This document shows positions 7,024 to 16,084 of a DNA stretch of 21,687 bases, piece after piece. The DNA is from Branchiostoma floridae (Eukaryota; Chordata; Leptocardii; Amphioxiformes; Branchiostomatidae): contig NW_023365853.1 of assembly GCF_000003815.2 (NCBI RefSeq), positions 1 to 21,687 on the forward strand, read 5' to 3'. The notes below the pieces were generated by a model. The model was not told where the DNA came from. It ran no database searches and saw only the letters and a program-made list of their open reading frames with translations. Within the stretch, counting starts at the first letter, position 1. Each line of letters begins with the position of its first letter. The translations under genes and the position numbers were made by a program.

Positions 7024-10000
7024 CTCGACCCCTCCCGACCCCTCTCCTGCTAACCCCATACCTTCCACCCACCCTTCCGTCGGAAGTTTCCACTTTACAC
7101 CCCAGATATATGGCCATTCCGCTGACGTATTAATTGACTCGGGAGCAGATGTTTCGCTTATTTCTGTTGACGTGCTAAACAAACTTGGTAGCCACGTGAC
7201 TCCACCAGAACTTGTTCCTTATGATGGACCTGCCCTATCGACTGTGGCTGGGGGCGCCTTAGACATAGTTGGTTACGTCACCCTCCCTCTCACGTGGCAA
7301 CAACACCAGTTTCCCGCGAAATTCTTGGTCTGTCGTAACACGACCACGCCCATTTTGGTCGTCACTGACTTTCTACTGGCTTTCGACGCTGAAGTGTCAA
7401 TGCGCAAGCGCACAATGACGCTCTGCGGGCCGACGGGCGTGGCATCCATTCCGGTCTCGCGCAAGGCAGCTGGGGCCGTTCGTCGTGTCGTGACCCGACA
7501 CTCCTACTTAGTACCAGGGCGTTCGGTTCACCTTGTCCCAGGCAAAGTGGTAGGAAAGCGCGCAGATAACTCCCTTGGTCCCGGATACGTTAACCCGGCT
7601 CTTGCTTCCTTAGGTCGTTTTGGCTTAACAGGGGAGTTGATATCACACACTCCCGCCAAAAATACCACCAGAGTCTTTGTCGTTAATGAGAATATTGAAC
7701 CTGTCCTAATCCGCCCCGGTGCTGTAATTGGCTTGTATCACCCGTTTGACAGCCCCACCTCCCGCGGCGTCTCAGTCTGTCCATACACACCGGTTCCGCT
7801 CGCGCCCCCTTCCAACCAATCGTCGTCCGCTGGCGTGCCTCCGGCAGCCGGCCCCGGCCCCACACGCGCCACTAACCCCACCCCGACCCCCGACGTCCGT
7901 GCGGAGCTGGAGACATTGTTTGACCTGTCGTACATCCAAAACCCGTCACACAGGAGTCAACTCCTGGACCTTTTAGTAGAATATGAAGACATAGTCTCCC
8001 GCTCCCCGTACGACATGTCCACCACACCTGTTCTTACACACTCCATTGACACTGGCGATGCTGCTCCCATTCGCCTTCCCCCGCGGCGTACCTCCCCCCA
8101 GGCTAAAGAGCAAATTCGCCAGGAACTTGACAAACTCGCTTCGCTAGGGTTCATCGAACCATCCAACTCTCCGTGGGGGGCCCCTGTTGTTTTAGTTAAG
8201 AAGAAGAATGGCGGCACGAGAATGTGTGTGGACTATCGCTCGCTAAATTCCGTAACAAAGAAATGCTCGTGGCCGCTCCCCCGAATTGATGACACCCTCG
8301 ATGCCCTGTCCGGTTCGAAATTGTTTTCCACATTGGATATGCGGGCTGGGTATCACCAGATTCCCGTTGCCCCCTCGTCAGTTGAAAAGACTGCATTTTC
8401 GACCCCATTTGGGACTTACCAATACACAGTTCTCCCGTTTGGATTATGCAATGCCCCATCATCCTTTGCACGTCTCATGGAGTCGGTCTTAAGGGGGCTA
8501 CAACCACAGTGCTGTTTAGCATATCTCGACGACAATATTGTACACTCTGACGATGACATCAGTACTCATCTGAACTACCTCCGGACTGTCTTCCAGCGTT
8601 ATCGAGAAGCCCGACTCAATCTCAACCCGGAGAAGTGTCGGTTCCTCCAAAGACAGGTAGAGTTCCTAGGGCACATTGTCTCAGGTGACGGTGCCAGTAC
8701 AGACCCCTCTAAAACGTCAGCGGTAGATAACTGGCCCATCCCGCGCTCGGTCCGCGATGTGCAACGTTTTTTAGGTTTGGCGAACTACTACCGACGCTTT
8801 GTTCACGAATTCGCCCAGATCGCGCGGCCCTTAACGGCCCTTACGAGGAAAGGCACCAAGTTCAGTTGGTCTGCGGACTGTCAGTCCGCCTTCGACCAAC
8901 TGAAAGCTGCTCTTGTTTCCGCCCCGATCCTTGCGTACCCAAACTTTGACCTACCCTTTATCGTCGACACGGACGCGTCCGACAAAGGGATAGGGGGCGT
9001 GCTAAGTCAAGAGCAGCATGGGCATGAGCGCGTGATCCTGTATTATAGCCGAGCACTCTCGCCTGCGGAACAACGTTACTGTACTCATCGGAGAGAGATG
9101 TTGGCCGCAGTTGAGTTCATAACGAAACACGACTGCTATCTGCAAGGCGAAGAGCCCTTCCTCCTCCGCACGGACAACAGCGCGGTCAAGTACCAAATTC
9201 GCAACAATAATCCGACCGGCCAGTCAGCCAGATGGATACTGCGGCTAAGTCCATACAATTTCAATATTGAACATAGGGCCGGTACGCGCCACGGTAACGC
9301 AGACGGTGTCAGCCGCATCCCCTGCGCGCAATGTGGTACTGTCGCTGACGACCTAGACGTAGAAGTCCCCCCTTCCCCCCATCGCGATACTGCCCCCCAG
9401 GTTAGCACTGTTCGATCCGGGATTGCCAATCAGCCTGATCCCCTGTTTTCTACGATCGATTTGGCAGCCAAACAGCGCGAAGACCCCATCCTTGGCCAAC
9501 TTGTCACAGACAAGGCTCAGGGCGTGAGACCAGTGGCCACCGGCTGGCAGGCTTTGACACGTGATCAAAAACTCTTGTATGGTGATTGGGATAATCTGGT
9601 ATTCCGGAACGGGGTCCTTTATCGCCAATACATTAAAGCTGACAACCCCGAACCTGCCCTGCAACTCTTGGTCCCCCGTACATTGATCCCCACTGTACTA
9701 CGTATGGTGCACTCGGATCCGTTGTGTGGGCATCTGGGGATCGACAAAACGACGGACAGACTCAAAATTTCGTTCCATTGGCCGGGGTTGTCAGCGGATG
9801 TCAACGCTTTTGTGGGTGGGTGTTTGGTATGTCAGAAAACCAAGGGAGGGCAACGTAAGCCCCGAGCCCCCTTATGCCCTAGCGTGGTAGGCTACCCCAA
9901 TGAGAGAGTTGCTATGGATATAGTAGGTCCACTGCCAAAGTCCCAACAAGGTTCCAAATACATACTCGTTGCGGTCGACTACTTTACCAAGTTTGTTGAA

Positions 10001-11638
10001 ATTTTCCCCCTAGCCGACGACACCGCCCCTTCAGTTGCCAAAAGCTTTTACCAGGGTTGGGTCTGTAGACACGGGGTCCCTGCATCCCTACATACCGACA
10101 GAGGATCCAACTTTCAATCAATACTGGTAACGGAGCTTTGTAAGTACCTGAAAACCCATAAAACGCGGACCACGTCGTACCACCCCCAATCTGATGGGTT
10201 GGTCGAACGTTTCAACCGGACAATGGGCGCTATGCTCAGGGCCTACGTTCGGCAATCTGACCAGCGGGATTGGGACTTCCACCTTCCCGCGGTACAGTTC
10301 GCATATAACACTAGTTGTCAGGCCACAACAGGCTTTTCCCCATACTTTTTGATGCACGGGCGTGAAGCCCGCCTTCCCGTGCACCTCCTCACAGGGGTGC
10401 ATTGTGACTCTACCTCCACTTCGGAGTTTGTTGCAGCGCTCAACGACAGAATGCCCGCTATTTTCAAATTGGTGCAGCAACACACGGCCCAGAAACAAGC
10501 TCGACAGAAAGAACTATTCGATTCCAAGGTCTATGGACAGCCACATGCTGTGGGTGACCTGGTGCTTGTACGAAATAACGCCGGGAAACCTGGCCTGGCC
10601 CGGAAGCTGGCCAACAAATTCCATGGCCCGTACGAAGTATTGAGTAGGGTAGGGGACAACGCCTACCGGGTGAAAAACACCCGGGGCCGACGGCAAGTTG
10701 ATGTGGTAAATTTCGAACATCTCAAAGCCCTTACTCCACAGATGTTTGATCCTGACTATGACCCCAGGCAAGAGGGTCGCCGTCCGACGCGCAGGCGTCG
10801 TAACAATAACCACGTGACTTCTCTCCCTAGGCCACAACTCTCGGAAACCTCTCCCACGGACGGTGATGACGAGAATTCTGACGATGACAACCAGGAGCGG
10901 GACCCTGTAATTCCCCAAGGGCACAGTTCCGCGGGCCCCCCTCCCTCTTATGTTTCAGATCCGTCCTTATCTGACACCGAACCCAAGCAGCTCCGAGCAC
11001 CTGTGGCGCAGCGTCGACCCACAGCGCCGTCATCCCCTACGCACAACCGGCCACCTGACACGGCACAGACGGCGACCATCCAGTCGCCTGGCCCCGACCC
11101 ATCACGTCCCCAGACACCTGTTCCAGTTCCGACACCGGCACCAACTCTGACACCTGTTCCAGATACGACACCGGCACCGGCCCTGACACCTGTTCCAGAT
11201 CCGACACCGGCTCCAGATCCGACACCTGTTCCAACCCCGACACATGTTCCTGCTCCGACACCTGCTCCGAACGACACGACAGCGACAACATCATCACCGT
11301 TACCGCAACGTACCAACCGACGTCGTCGTAGACAACCACCTCAACATATGAACAATTTTATATGCTTCCCGGACGCTTATACCTCCAGTGACAGCAACAG
11401 TGATACAAACCATGTCCACCCCAACGTGTGCCAGGTCACACATAGTCTAGATGTGGGGTTGACTAGACAGTGCCATCGTTCGGATAGGTCGTGTCCCGGG
11501 GGGAGAATGATTCGAAATAGGTCCCTCTACCCGTCCCTCGGAGCCCTCGACTTACTACTTCCCGCCAAACAGTTGGAGTCCGGTAAACCACTTAATGACA
11601 GCAATAGTCTGGGCGTTCACCAGCCCACCGAAATCTAG
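6971..11638 (+). CDS. pol: Pol polyprotein: aspartic protease, reverse transcriptase, RNase H, integrase
   Basis: About 1555 residues if counted from the first codon after the frameshift (6971). The frame is open further upstream, but no ATG supports independent initiation. Domains in order: retropepsin with D-S-G-A at residues 56-59; RT with FSTLDMRAGYHQI, LPFGLCNAPSSF and the catalytic Y-L-D-D at 518-521; RNase H with D668, E709, D735, D778; integrase zinc-binding H914, H921, C951, C954; integrase core D983, D1043, E1079 (35 residues between the last two, the D,D35E signature); and a GPY module at 1219-1221. No chromodomain follows. A tail of ~290 residues is basic, then acidic, then Pro/Thr-rich. 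Pol copies element RNA to DNA and inserts it. All catalytic residues are present, so it may be functional. Confidence 0.95.
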   Translation, partial: RFRAGLTGGQPATSSPPPSTPPDPSPANPIPSTHPSVGSFHFTPQIYGHSADVLIDSGADVSLISVDVLNKLGSHVTPPELVPYDGPALSTVAGGALDIVGYVTLPLTWQQHQFPAKFLVCRNTTTPILVVTDFLLAFDAEVSMRKRTMTLCGPTGVASIPVSRKAAGAVRRVVTRHSYLVPGRSVHLVPGKVVGKRADNSLGPGYVNPALASLGRFGLTGELISHTPAKNTTRVFVVNENIEPVLIRPGAVIGLYHPFDSPTSRGVSVCPYTPVPLAPPSNQSSSAGVPPAAGPGPTRATNPTPTPDVRAELETLFDLSYIQNPSHRSQLLDLLVEYEDIVSRSPYDMSTTPVLTHSIDTGDAAPIRLPPRRTSPQAKEQIRQELDKLASLGFIEPSNSPWGAPVVLVKKKNGGTRMCVDYRSLNSVTKKCSWPLPRIDDTLDALSGSKLFSTLDMRAGYHQIPVAPSSVEKTAFSTPFGTYQYTVLPFGLCNAPSSFARLMESVLRGLQPQCCLAYLDDNIVHSDDDISTHLNYLRTVFQRYREARLNLNPEKCRFLQRQVEFLGHIVSGDGASTDPSKTSAVDNWPIPRSVRDVQRFLGLANYYRRFVHEFAQIARPLTALTRKGTKFSWSADCQSAFDQLKAALVSAPILAYPNFDLPFIVDTDASDKGIGGVLSQEQHGHERVILYYSRALSPAEQRYCTHRREMLAAVEFITKHDCYLQGEEPFLLRTDNSAVKYQIRNNNPTGQSARWILRLSPYNFNIEHRAGTRHGNADGVSRIPCAQCGTVADDLDVEVPPSPHRDTAPQVSTVRSGIANQPDPLFSTIDLAAKQREDPILGQLVTDKAQGVRPVATGWQALTRDQKLLYGDWDNLVFRNGVLYRQYIKADNPEPALQLLVPRTLIPTVLRMVHSDPLCGHLGIDKTTDRLKISFHWPGLSADVNAFVGGCLVCQKTKGGQRKPRAPLCPSVVGYPNERVAMDIVGPLPKSQQGSKYILVAVDYFTKFVEIFPLADDTAPSVAKSFYQGWVCRHGVPASLHTDRGSNFQSILVTELCKYLKTHKTRTTSYHPQSDGLVERFNRTMGAMLRAYVRQSDQRDWDFHLPAVQFAYNTSCQATTGFSPYFLMHGREARLPVHLLTGVHCDSTSTSEFVAALNDRMPAIFKLVQQHTAQKQARQKELFDSKVYGQPHAVGDLVLVRNNAGKPGLARKLANKFHGPYEVLSRVGDNAYRVKNTRGRRQVDVVNFEHLKALTPQMFDPDYDPRQEGRRPTRRRRNNNHVTSLPRPQLSETSPTDGDDENSDDDNQERDPVIPQGHSSAGPPPSYVSDPSLSDTEPKQLRAPVAQRRPTAPSSPTHNRPPDTAQTATIQSPGPDPSRPQTPVPVPTPAPTLTPVPDTTPAPALTPVPDPTPAPDPTPVPTPTHVPAPTPAPNDTTATTSSPLPQRTNRRRRRQPPQHMNNFICFPDAYTSSDSNSDTNHVHPNVCQVTHSLDVGLTRQCHRSDRSCPGGRMIRNRSLYPSLGALDLLLPAKQLESGKPLNDSNSLGVHQPTEI
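11098..11280 (+). repeat. Degenerate tandem repeat encoding Pro/Thr/Val-rich Pol tail
   Basis: Short units of the type CCGACACCGGCTCCAGAT and CTGACACCTGTTCCAGAT recur and encode (T)PVPxPTPAP-like residues within the C-terminal tail of pol. The repeat stays in frame and is likely subject to slippage. Confidence 0.75.
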
Positions 11639-12762
11639 CTTCGAAAATTCATGTCAATTTAGGAGTGGAAAATTCTTCGTTCCGTTTGAAGTCCCTCGTG
11701 TACTCTCGTGGTTTGGGCACCCCCCCCCTCCCCAGGTTCTATGTCCCCCAAAGGAACGGAATTTGACCCTCTGCCTGCCCTGTCCCCTATCTCCGAATGT
11801 CGTGACTCGCCTCACACATTAGACGGGCATGGTTAAATCCCCTAAAAAGTTCCGTAGTGACGTGACCGTAGCGGGGTGTCCTTTATCCAACCACTTTCGA
11901 TCGGGCTTCCGTACTTAGGTACCTATGGTTTGGCAAGCTTTTTCCTCCTCCTCGGTTTCGGCTACTGATTGTGTAAATCCGGGCAAAACTCAGCCGTCTA
12001 GCTGTCCTTAAGTGGTCTCCTAAGAAAGCAAACGATTCCACGAAAGCAGATGTAGTAGTCATTAGCAGGGACGAATTGTTAGGGATTAAGGTAGTGGGAC
12101 CGCCTCGTTCTTTTCTCCGTTGGGGCCCGTTTTCCCTTCCGAACGCGTTGGCACTCACTAGTCCCCTCCTCGTCTGGCAACCAAGGACCCACCAAAATGC
12201 AGTGGGTCCCGAGCAAAAACGCTCTCAAACCGGTTAGACCTGGTTCGACATGGTTTATCCTGTCTGTGTGTACTACTCGGGAACAGAATCTTGTCTAGGT
12301 TGATGTGTGTATGAAAATGCTTTGGACGATTTGATGATTAATGTTCGGAATCTCGGTAATTATTTTTGTTCGGAGAATTGTTATGTAGTTCGGTGTTTTG
12401 GATCTTGTCATGCCTTCTGTTGGTTTCTGTATGTTATGTTGTTTCAGTTGTATTGTTCCATGGTGCACTCTATGACTATGTGATGTGTAATCAATGTGAT
12501 TCCGGCCATGGTGCACAATTCGATGTAATTTTCTAATACCCTTGGTTACTTTCAAACTTGTACCTGATGAGTTGATAGACCAGTAATAATGTATTTTAGG
12601 ATGTATGTTAGAATTGTCTGGAATTATGTATACCTGTGTTCAGGGTTTCTGGTTCCTATTATCTGACTCCAAACGTTCCTGAAGTGAGCTAGTTAGTTAA
12701 AGTTAGTTGATTCAATATAAGTTGTAGTTTAATAATGATGCGGGAGCATCATTTAGCGTTGC
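11639..12762 (+). other. Retrotransposon 3' non-coding region (no env)
   Basis: 1.1 kb between the pol stop and the polypurine tract. Open frames here are short and lack recognisable domains, membrane segments or signal peptides, so I see no envelope gene. A perfect 8-bp hairpin with a GGGA (GNRA-type) tetraloop sits at 12734-12753. Confidence 0.6.
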
Positions 12763-12773
12763 GGGGGGGATGG
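12763..12773 (+). other. Polypurine tract
   Basis: Seven G followed by A, T, G, G directly abut the 3' LTR. This is the expected position for the primer of plus-strand DNA synthesis. One T interrupts the purines. Confidence 0.7.
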
Positions 12774-13211
12774 TGTAGCAAGTCTGTTATTACGTTGGGC
12801 GGCCCAGGGGTCACGTGGTGAGAGCACGTGATCATGGGCGCGCCCTGACGTCAGCTAGGCCACGCCCCGCAGCGCTCGCGTAAGCTCCGCCTCCAATTGA
12901 TATAATATAAGGCGCGGTACGCGCTAGTTAGGCTAGAAGCAGACTCAGGGACAAGGACGACCGCATCTTCCGCCGTAGCTACGTAACCGGTTAGTTAGTA
13001 TCATCCACTCGCATCTGTCCAGGTATCTTATCTTGTATTACTTGTATCCATTCACTTGTCTATGTATCGAGTCGTAGTATAAATAAAGGTCACATCAAAC
13101 TGTATACTGAACCCTGGTCCTTGGCTATATTGGTGAGAGTGCATAGCATAGATACGTCACCTTGACGTATAGGTAAATGCCCAAATCCTACCACTAAGAC
13201 CAAATGTTACA
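12774..13211 (+). repeat. 3' LTR (438 bp)
   Basis: Starts TGTAGCA and ends TGTTACA like the 5' LTR, but is 30 bp shorter, mainly because of indels in the block before the polyadenylation signal (AATAAA at 13082-13087). E-boxes (12812-12817, 12825-12830), CRE (12846-12853) and TATA are retained. The following 5 bp (TGTAT) do not match the 5 bp before the 5' LTR. Confidence 0.9.
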
Positions 13212-13328
13212 TGTATTATGTCATAGGAATGGAACTTTTAGTTTTCATTTGACATAAATCATAGGTGAATGATACACGTATGTATGTATATACATACACA
13301 TACATTGTGCATCAACGCATCTACTTAC

Positions 13329-13865
13329 CACATCCCTCATTGTTCTCCAGTGGACAGTTTCCCCACTGAACATTGGACTGAGATGTTGCAGTGGTCAGCT
13401 GCACCCCTGGACCCGCATATACACATCCGATGAGTCCACGTCCGACCTCCACTCCTGTACTTCCAGACAGGTCGATGTCCAGCACATAACTTCTGACCGT
13501 CTGAGATGCAACTGTGATTTTTTCCCCTTGAACACTTAACGTCAGATTGCCTACTAAATACTCTAGATTTATTGTGTGCCACATCTGATTGGTATTGAGT
13601 CCTGACCCTAAATCAACATGATCTTCCCCCCTCCCCCCTGCCTTTCGAATGGAGAATCTTAGAACCCCTCCCGATGCTATAAGAGACAGCTCAACGTAGT
13701 CCCCATTGCTTCCCTCCTGTCGTAGGAGTTGGCCCCCATTGCAAGTTCTAAAGCTGAATGATGTTAGTGTGGAGGTGATGTCTAAGGTGCTGGGTAGAAC
13801 TACATAAGAATTGAAGCCGTTGAAGAAGGCATTTGGGTTTGATGTTTGTTCTTGCGTTGTCTGGG
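13329..13865 (-). CDS. Laminin-G-like domain exon of a secreted or membrane protein
   Basis: A 537-nt minus-strand exon. The acceptor has a pyrimidine-rich tract (TTGTTGTTGTTGCAG) ending at 13866, and a perfect GTAAGT donor starts at 13328. It is symmetric, phase 1 in and phase 1 out, the arrangement typical of shuffled extracellular modules. It encodes ~179 residues: a short Gln/Thr-rich linker, then a laminin-G fold signature (NGFNSYVVLP, SFSFRTCNGGQLL, GDYVELSLIASGGVLRFSI, WHTINLEY, NLTLSVQG) and a C-terminal Cys-containing part (IGCVYAGPG ... WGNCPL ... GC). LamG domains bind glycans or protein ligands outside the cell (neurexin, crumbs and Caspr-like proteins). The upstream exon 17841-17919 supplies a signal peptide in matching phase. 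No downstream exon is visible; the LTR element begins 117 bp further on. Confidence 0.88.
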
Positions 13866-13984
13866 CTGCAACAACAACAACAGAAGAATAATGCTCAGAT
13901 AACCGTTGATGACAAAAGCGGCGTTTCAAAATAAACACGAGAAGGCGATACACCGACAGGATTTTTTTTCTGTCCAATATTTAT

Positions 13985-14295
13985 GGATTGAGTACTAAGA
14001 ATTACTTTGTTACTTTTCTAAAGGATTTTAAACTGTTGGTTTAACCACGAAAGTCGGGGACGTGGAAAGCTTCTTTCTACATAAAAGACACTGTACATTA
14101 ACTTTCAAACGTTATGATGTCAAGACTGCAAAGTGTGCGTTACTTTTATAACTTAAATTGCATAGTAAAACATATGGACAGAAAGAAGAAAGTCATCTGA
14201 GTACTAAGAATTACTTTGTTACTTTTCTACAAGGCTTTAGAACTATTGGGTTAACCGCGACAGTCGGGGACAATGAAAGCTTCTTTTTATTGACT
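13985..14295. repeat. Tandem dimer of a ~209-bp repeat (locus 1)
   Basis: Units start with AGTACTAAGAATTACTTTG at 13991 and 14200 (period 209). They share the blocks TTACTTTTCTA, GGTTTAACC and GTCGGGGAC, then GAAAGCTTCTTT. The second copy is truncated. The same unit recurs at 16085-16372. It lies in the laminin-G gene intron. Confidence 0.8.
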
Positions 14296-14450
14296 TTTGT
14301 TTGCCTCAGAAAGCACCACTCCCTAGCTTGAGTTGGTCGGTCAACCTTCCAAGTTTTATTACACTGTAATCTGAGGGCATTCATTGTCCAAAAAAATCAC
14401 AACAGAGCGCCTGGTTTTGTCAGTGTCCGTTTATTACTAGTAGCTAGTTT
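14290..14450. repeat. Dispersed repeat, copy 1 (partner at 15305-15455)
   Basis: Shares with 15305-15455 the order CTTGAGTTGG, then TTACACTGTAATCTGAGG, then CATTGT and an A run, and GTGTCC, with scattered differences. This indicates an old repeat or local duplication. It sits directly after the tandem dimer. Confidence 0.6.
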
Positions 14451-14815
14451 TGTCTACCCACACGTTTTTAAAGATACGTATCAAACCTACAACTTTGCCC
14501 TCAGTCATATGTTAAGTATTGAATCGACCGCTAAATGGACGGACACAGAAACACTGCAGCACTCTAAGATGGTAACTTTGATAGCACCGCTCTGTGTTCT
14601 ATTTTGCCAGATAATCTATATGAAAAGTTCCAAGAAAGATCTATTAAAATGTCCAATATCCTAAATGTGCTGGACCAAGCAGGATGCAATGAAGGTGAAC
14701 TGTGTCTTGTCAGAATGCTTTTAGCAGGCACCGGGCTGAGCGTCCGCGTCGGATCAACCTACTCAGCGGACTTCGACAGAGCAGTAGGGTCTCCACAATG
14801 TGACAGTCTTTCATA

Positions 14816-14951
14816 CTCTCCAAGCAGAGGTTGGTGGGAAAAATCGTGACCTTATCCTTTCATTCTTTTTTACAATCGGTGGGAATGCCGATTAAAAAAG
14901 ACAGATGAAAGGATAAGGTCACGATTTTTCCACCAACCTCTGCTTGGAGAG
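14816..14951. mobile_element. Foldback MITE A, near-perfect 136-bp palindrome flanked by TA
   Basis: The element starts CTCTCCAAGCAGAGG and ends with its inverse, with TA on both sides (14814-14815, 14952-14953). The outer ~48 bp of the arms differ by a single 1-nt indel. The centre (TCTTTTTTACAATCGG and CCGATTAAAAAAGA) continues the palindrome down to a loop of about 8 nt. TA flanks fit a Tc1/mariner-like target duplication. There is no coding capacity. Confidence 0.85.
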
Positions 14952-15304
14952 TAGGTGAAGGAGGCTACGGGAGCAGACCAAAGCGAACAAGGCTATATAT
15001 GTTTGGGTAGGTGGGGGTTTATAAACTTTAATCGGAATGCCATAAACATCTTGCCATCGTATGTACAAAAAGGTGAGTGTTTGCACGTCAGTCAATCAAC
15101 ACCATAAAGCCAAGGTGTGTAAAAGAACTTGTCACCAGCTGAGATTTTTTTAGGGTCCAATATCACCATCTTAACAGCGTCATCAGAAAGATGAAGTCAA
15201 TATTTGCTTTTGTTATTCTTAAAAAAGGAGAAAAACAAACACTTTGGCAATCATAAAAGAATAACTTTATTGCACGAAATTGTACATGGTAGTACAATAT
15301 GACT

Positions 15305-15455
15305 CAGACTTTTGCTTCTCACAAGAAGCGATATTCTCTTGAGTTGGACAATCAGCCTTCTTATTTTTCATTACACTGTAATCTGAGGTCATCCATTGTT
15401 AAAAAAAGTAAAAAGATAGAGCTGCCGTGTCCTTGTCAACTTGCTAGCTGGCGGC
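15305..15455. repeat. Dispersed repeat, copy 2 (partner at 14290-14450)
   Basis: Contains CTTGAGTTGG, TTACACTGTAATCTGAGG and a following A run in the same order as the copy near 14340. No boundaries could be fixed. Confidence 0.55.
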
Positions 15456-15596
15456 CCACGATTTAGAAAGAGTAATTCACTAGCACTCAGTGTCAACCAT
15501 CGGCACCAGTATTTACAAAATTGCTGATGTAAGAACTTAGATCGGACAAAACAATACTAACACATGTACCATTAAATGACACAAGTGGATATATTG

Positions 15597-15830
15597 TTCT
15601 CCAAGCTGATGTTGGGTCGCGGAAGTAGTAGTCGGAATTTTTACCGACTCGCTCCCTTCACGGGGACCCTACTCTCCAAGCAGAGGCTGAGTCGCGGGAA
15701 TATAGTAGTAGTCGGGAAATTTACCGACGCGGTCCTCGCACTTTTCCCGACTACTACGTATACTATAACTCCGCGACTCAGCCTCTGCTTGGAGAATACG
15801 GTCCCAGGGACCCAATCTATGCTTGGAGAA
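15597..15830. mobile_element. Older foldback MITE (outer), interrupted by a younger copy
   Basis: The ends TTCTCCAAGC (15597) and GCTTGGAGAA (to 15830) are inverted. The left arm also carries GTCGCGGAAGTAGTAGTCGG, similar to the inner element. The interior is split by the complete inner MITE at 15672-15796. A TA follows the right end; the left flank reads TG, perhaps decayed. Confidence 0.65.
15672..15796. mobile_element. Foldback MITE B (inner), flanked by TA
   Basis: A 125-bp palindrome: CTCTCCAAGCAGAGGCTGAG with GTCGCGG, then TAGTAGTCGGGAAA, mirrored on the right as TTTTCCCGACTACTA, CCGCGAC and CTCAGCCTCTGCTTGGAGAA. TA dinucleotides flank both sides (15670-15671, 15797-15798). It belongs to the same family as MITE A and MITE C by its terminal 15 bp and is nested in an older relative. 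Confidence 0.85.
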
Positions 15831-16084
15831 TAGATAATGTGTTTGTCTGCCATTGTAATGAATACGCGGAAAGTTTGCACCTCCGTCCCAAAGTGCTGTA
15901 AAGGGTTTACCAAAGACTGTGACAAGTTTCTCCGTGGAGCTCTGTACACTATGGCCCACTATGAATATACATATGGTTTCATAAATTAACTAGAGTTAGG
16001 CGACCTCATACCTCCATCGAATATTTAGAGCTTTTGTAAATTTTATGCAAATGAATTGCAAATGTTCATGATTTATGCATGGTG

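Larger units (their letters stand above)
3964..13211 (+). mobile_element. Full-length Ty3/gypsy (Metaviridae) LTR retrotransposon
   Basis: A ~9.25-kb element bounded by two related LTRs (3964-4431 and 12774-13211) that begin TGTAGCA and end TGTTACA. Inside are a TGG-starting primer-binding site, gag, a -1 frame pol ordered protease, RT, RNase H, integrase, and a G-rich polypurine tract directly before the 3' LTR. The RT-before-integrase order marks it as Ty3/gypsy rather than Ty1/copia. There is no chromodomain and no env. Both ORFs are uninterrupted. The flanking 5-mers TCTAG and TGTAT do not match, so no target-site duplication is seen. It lies antisense to the host exons on both sides. Confidence 0.95.

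Noticed and set aside
10640-10760. Chromodomain after integrase
   Set aside because: The sequence after the GPY module lacks the aromatic cage and fold pattern of a chromodomain and turns into low-complexity tail.
10514-11339. Antisense and alternate-frame ORFs over pol, including long Val/Gly-rich minus-strand frames
   Set aside because: These are shadows of the strongly supported pol reading frame and its Pro/Thr repeat.
11883-12555. Minus-strand ORFs in the retrotransposon 3' region as a possible antisense gene or env
   Set aside because: Short, without domains, membrane segments or splice context.
14604-14849. Plus-strand 81-codon ORF
   Set aside because: It runs into the arm of MITE A, has no recognisable similarity, and lies in an intron of a minus-strand gene.
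15576-15959. ORFs with repeated Leu-Gly-Arg/Leu-Cys-Leu-Glu segments
   Set aside because: The apparent peptide repeats are translations of nested foldback MITE arms.
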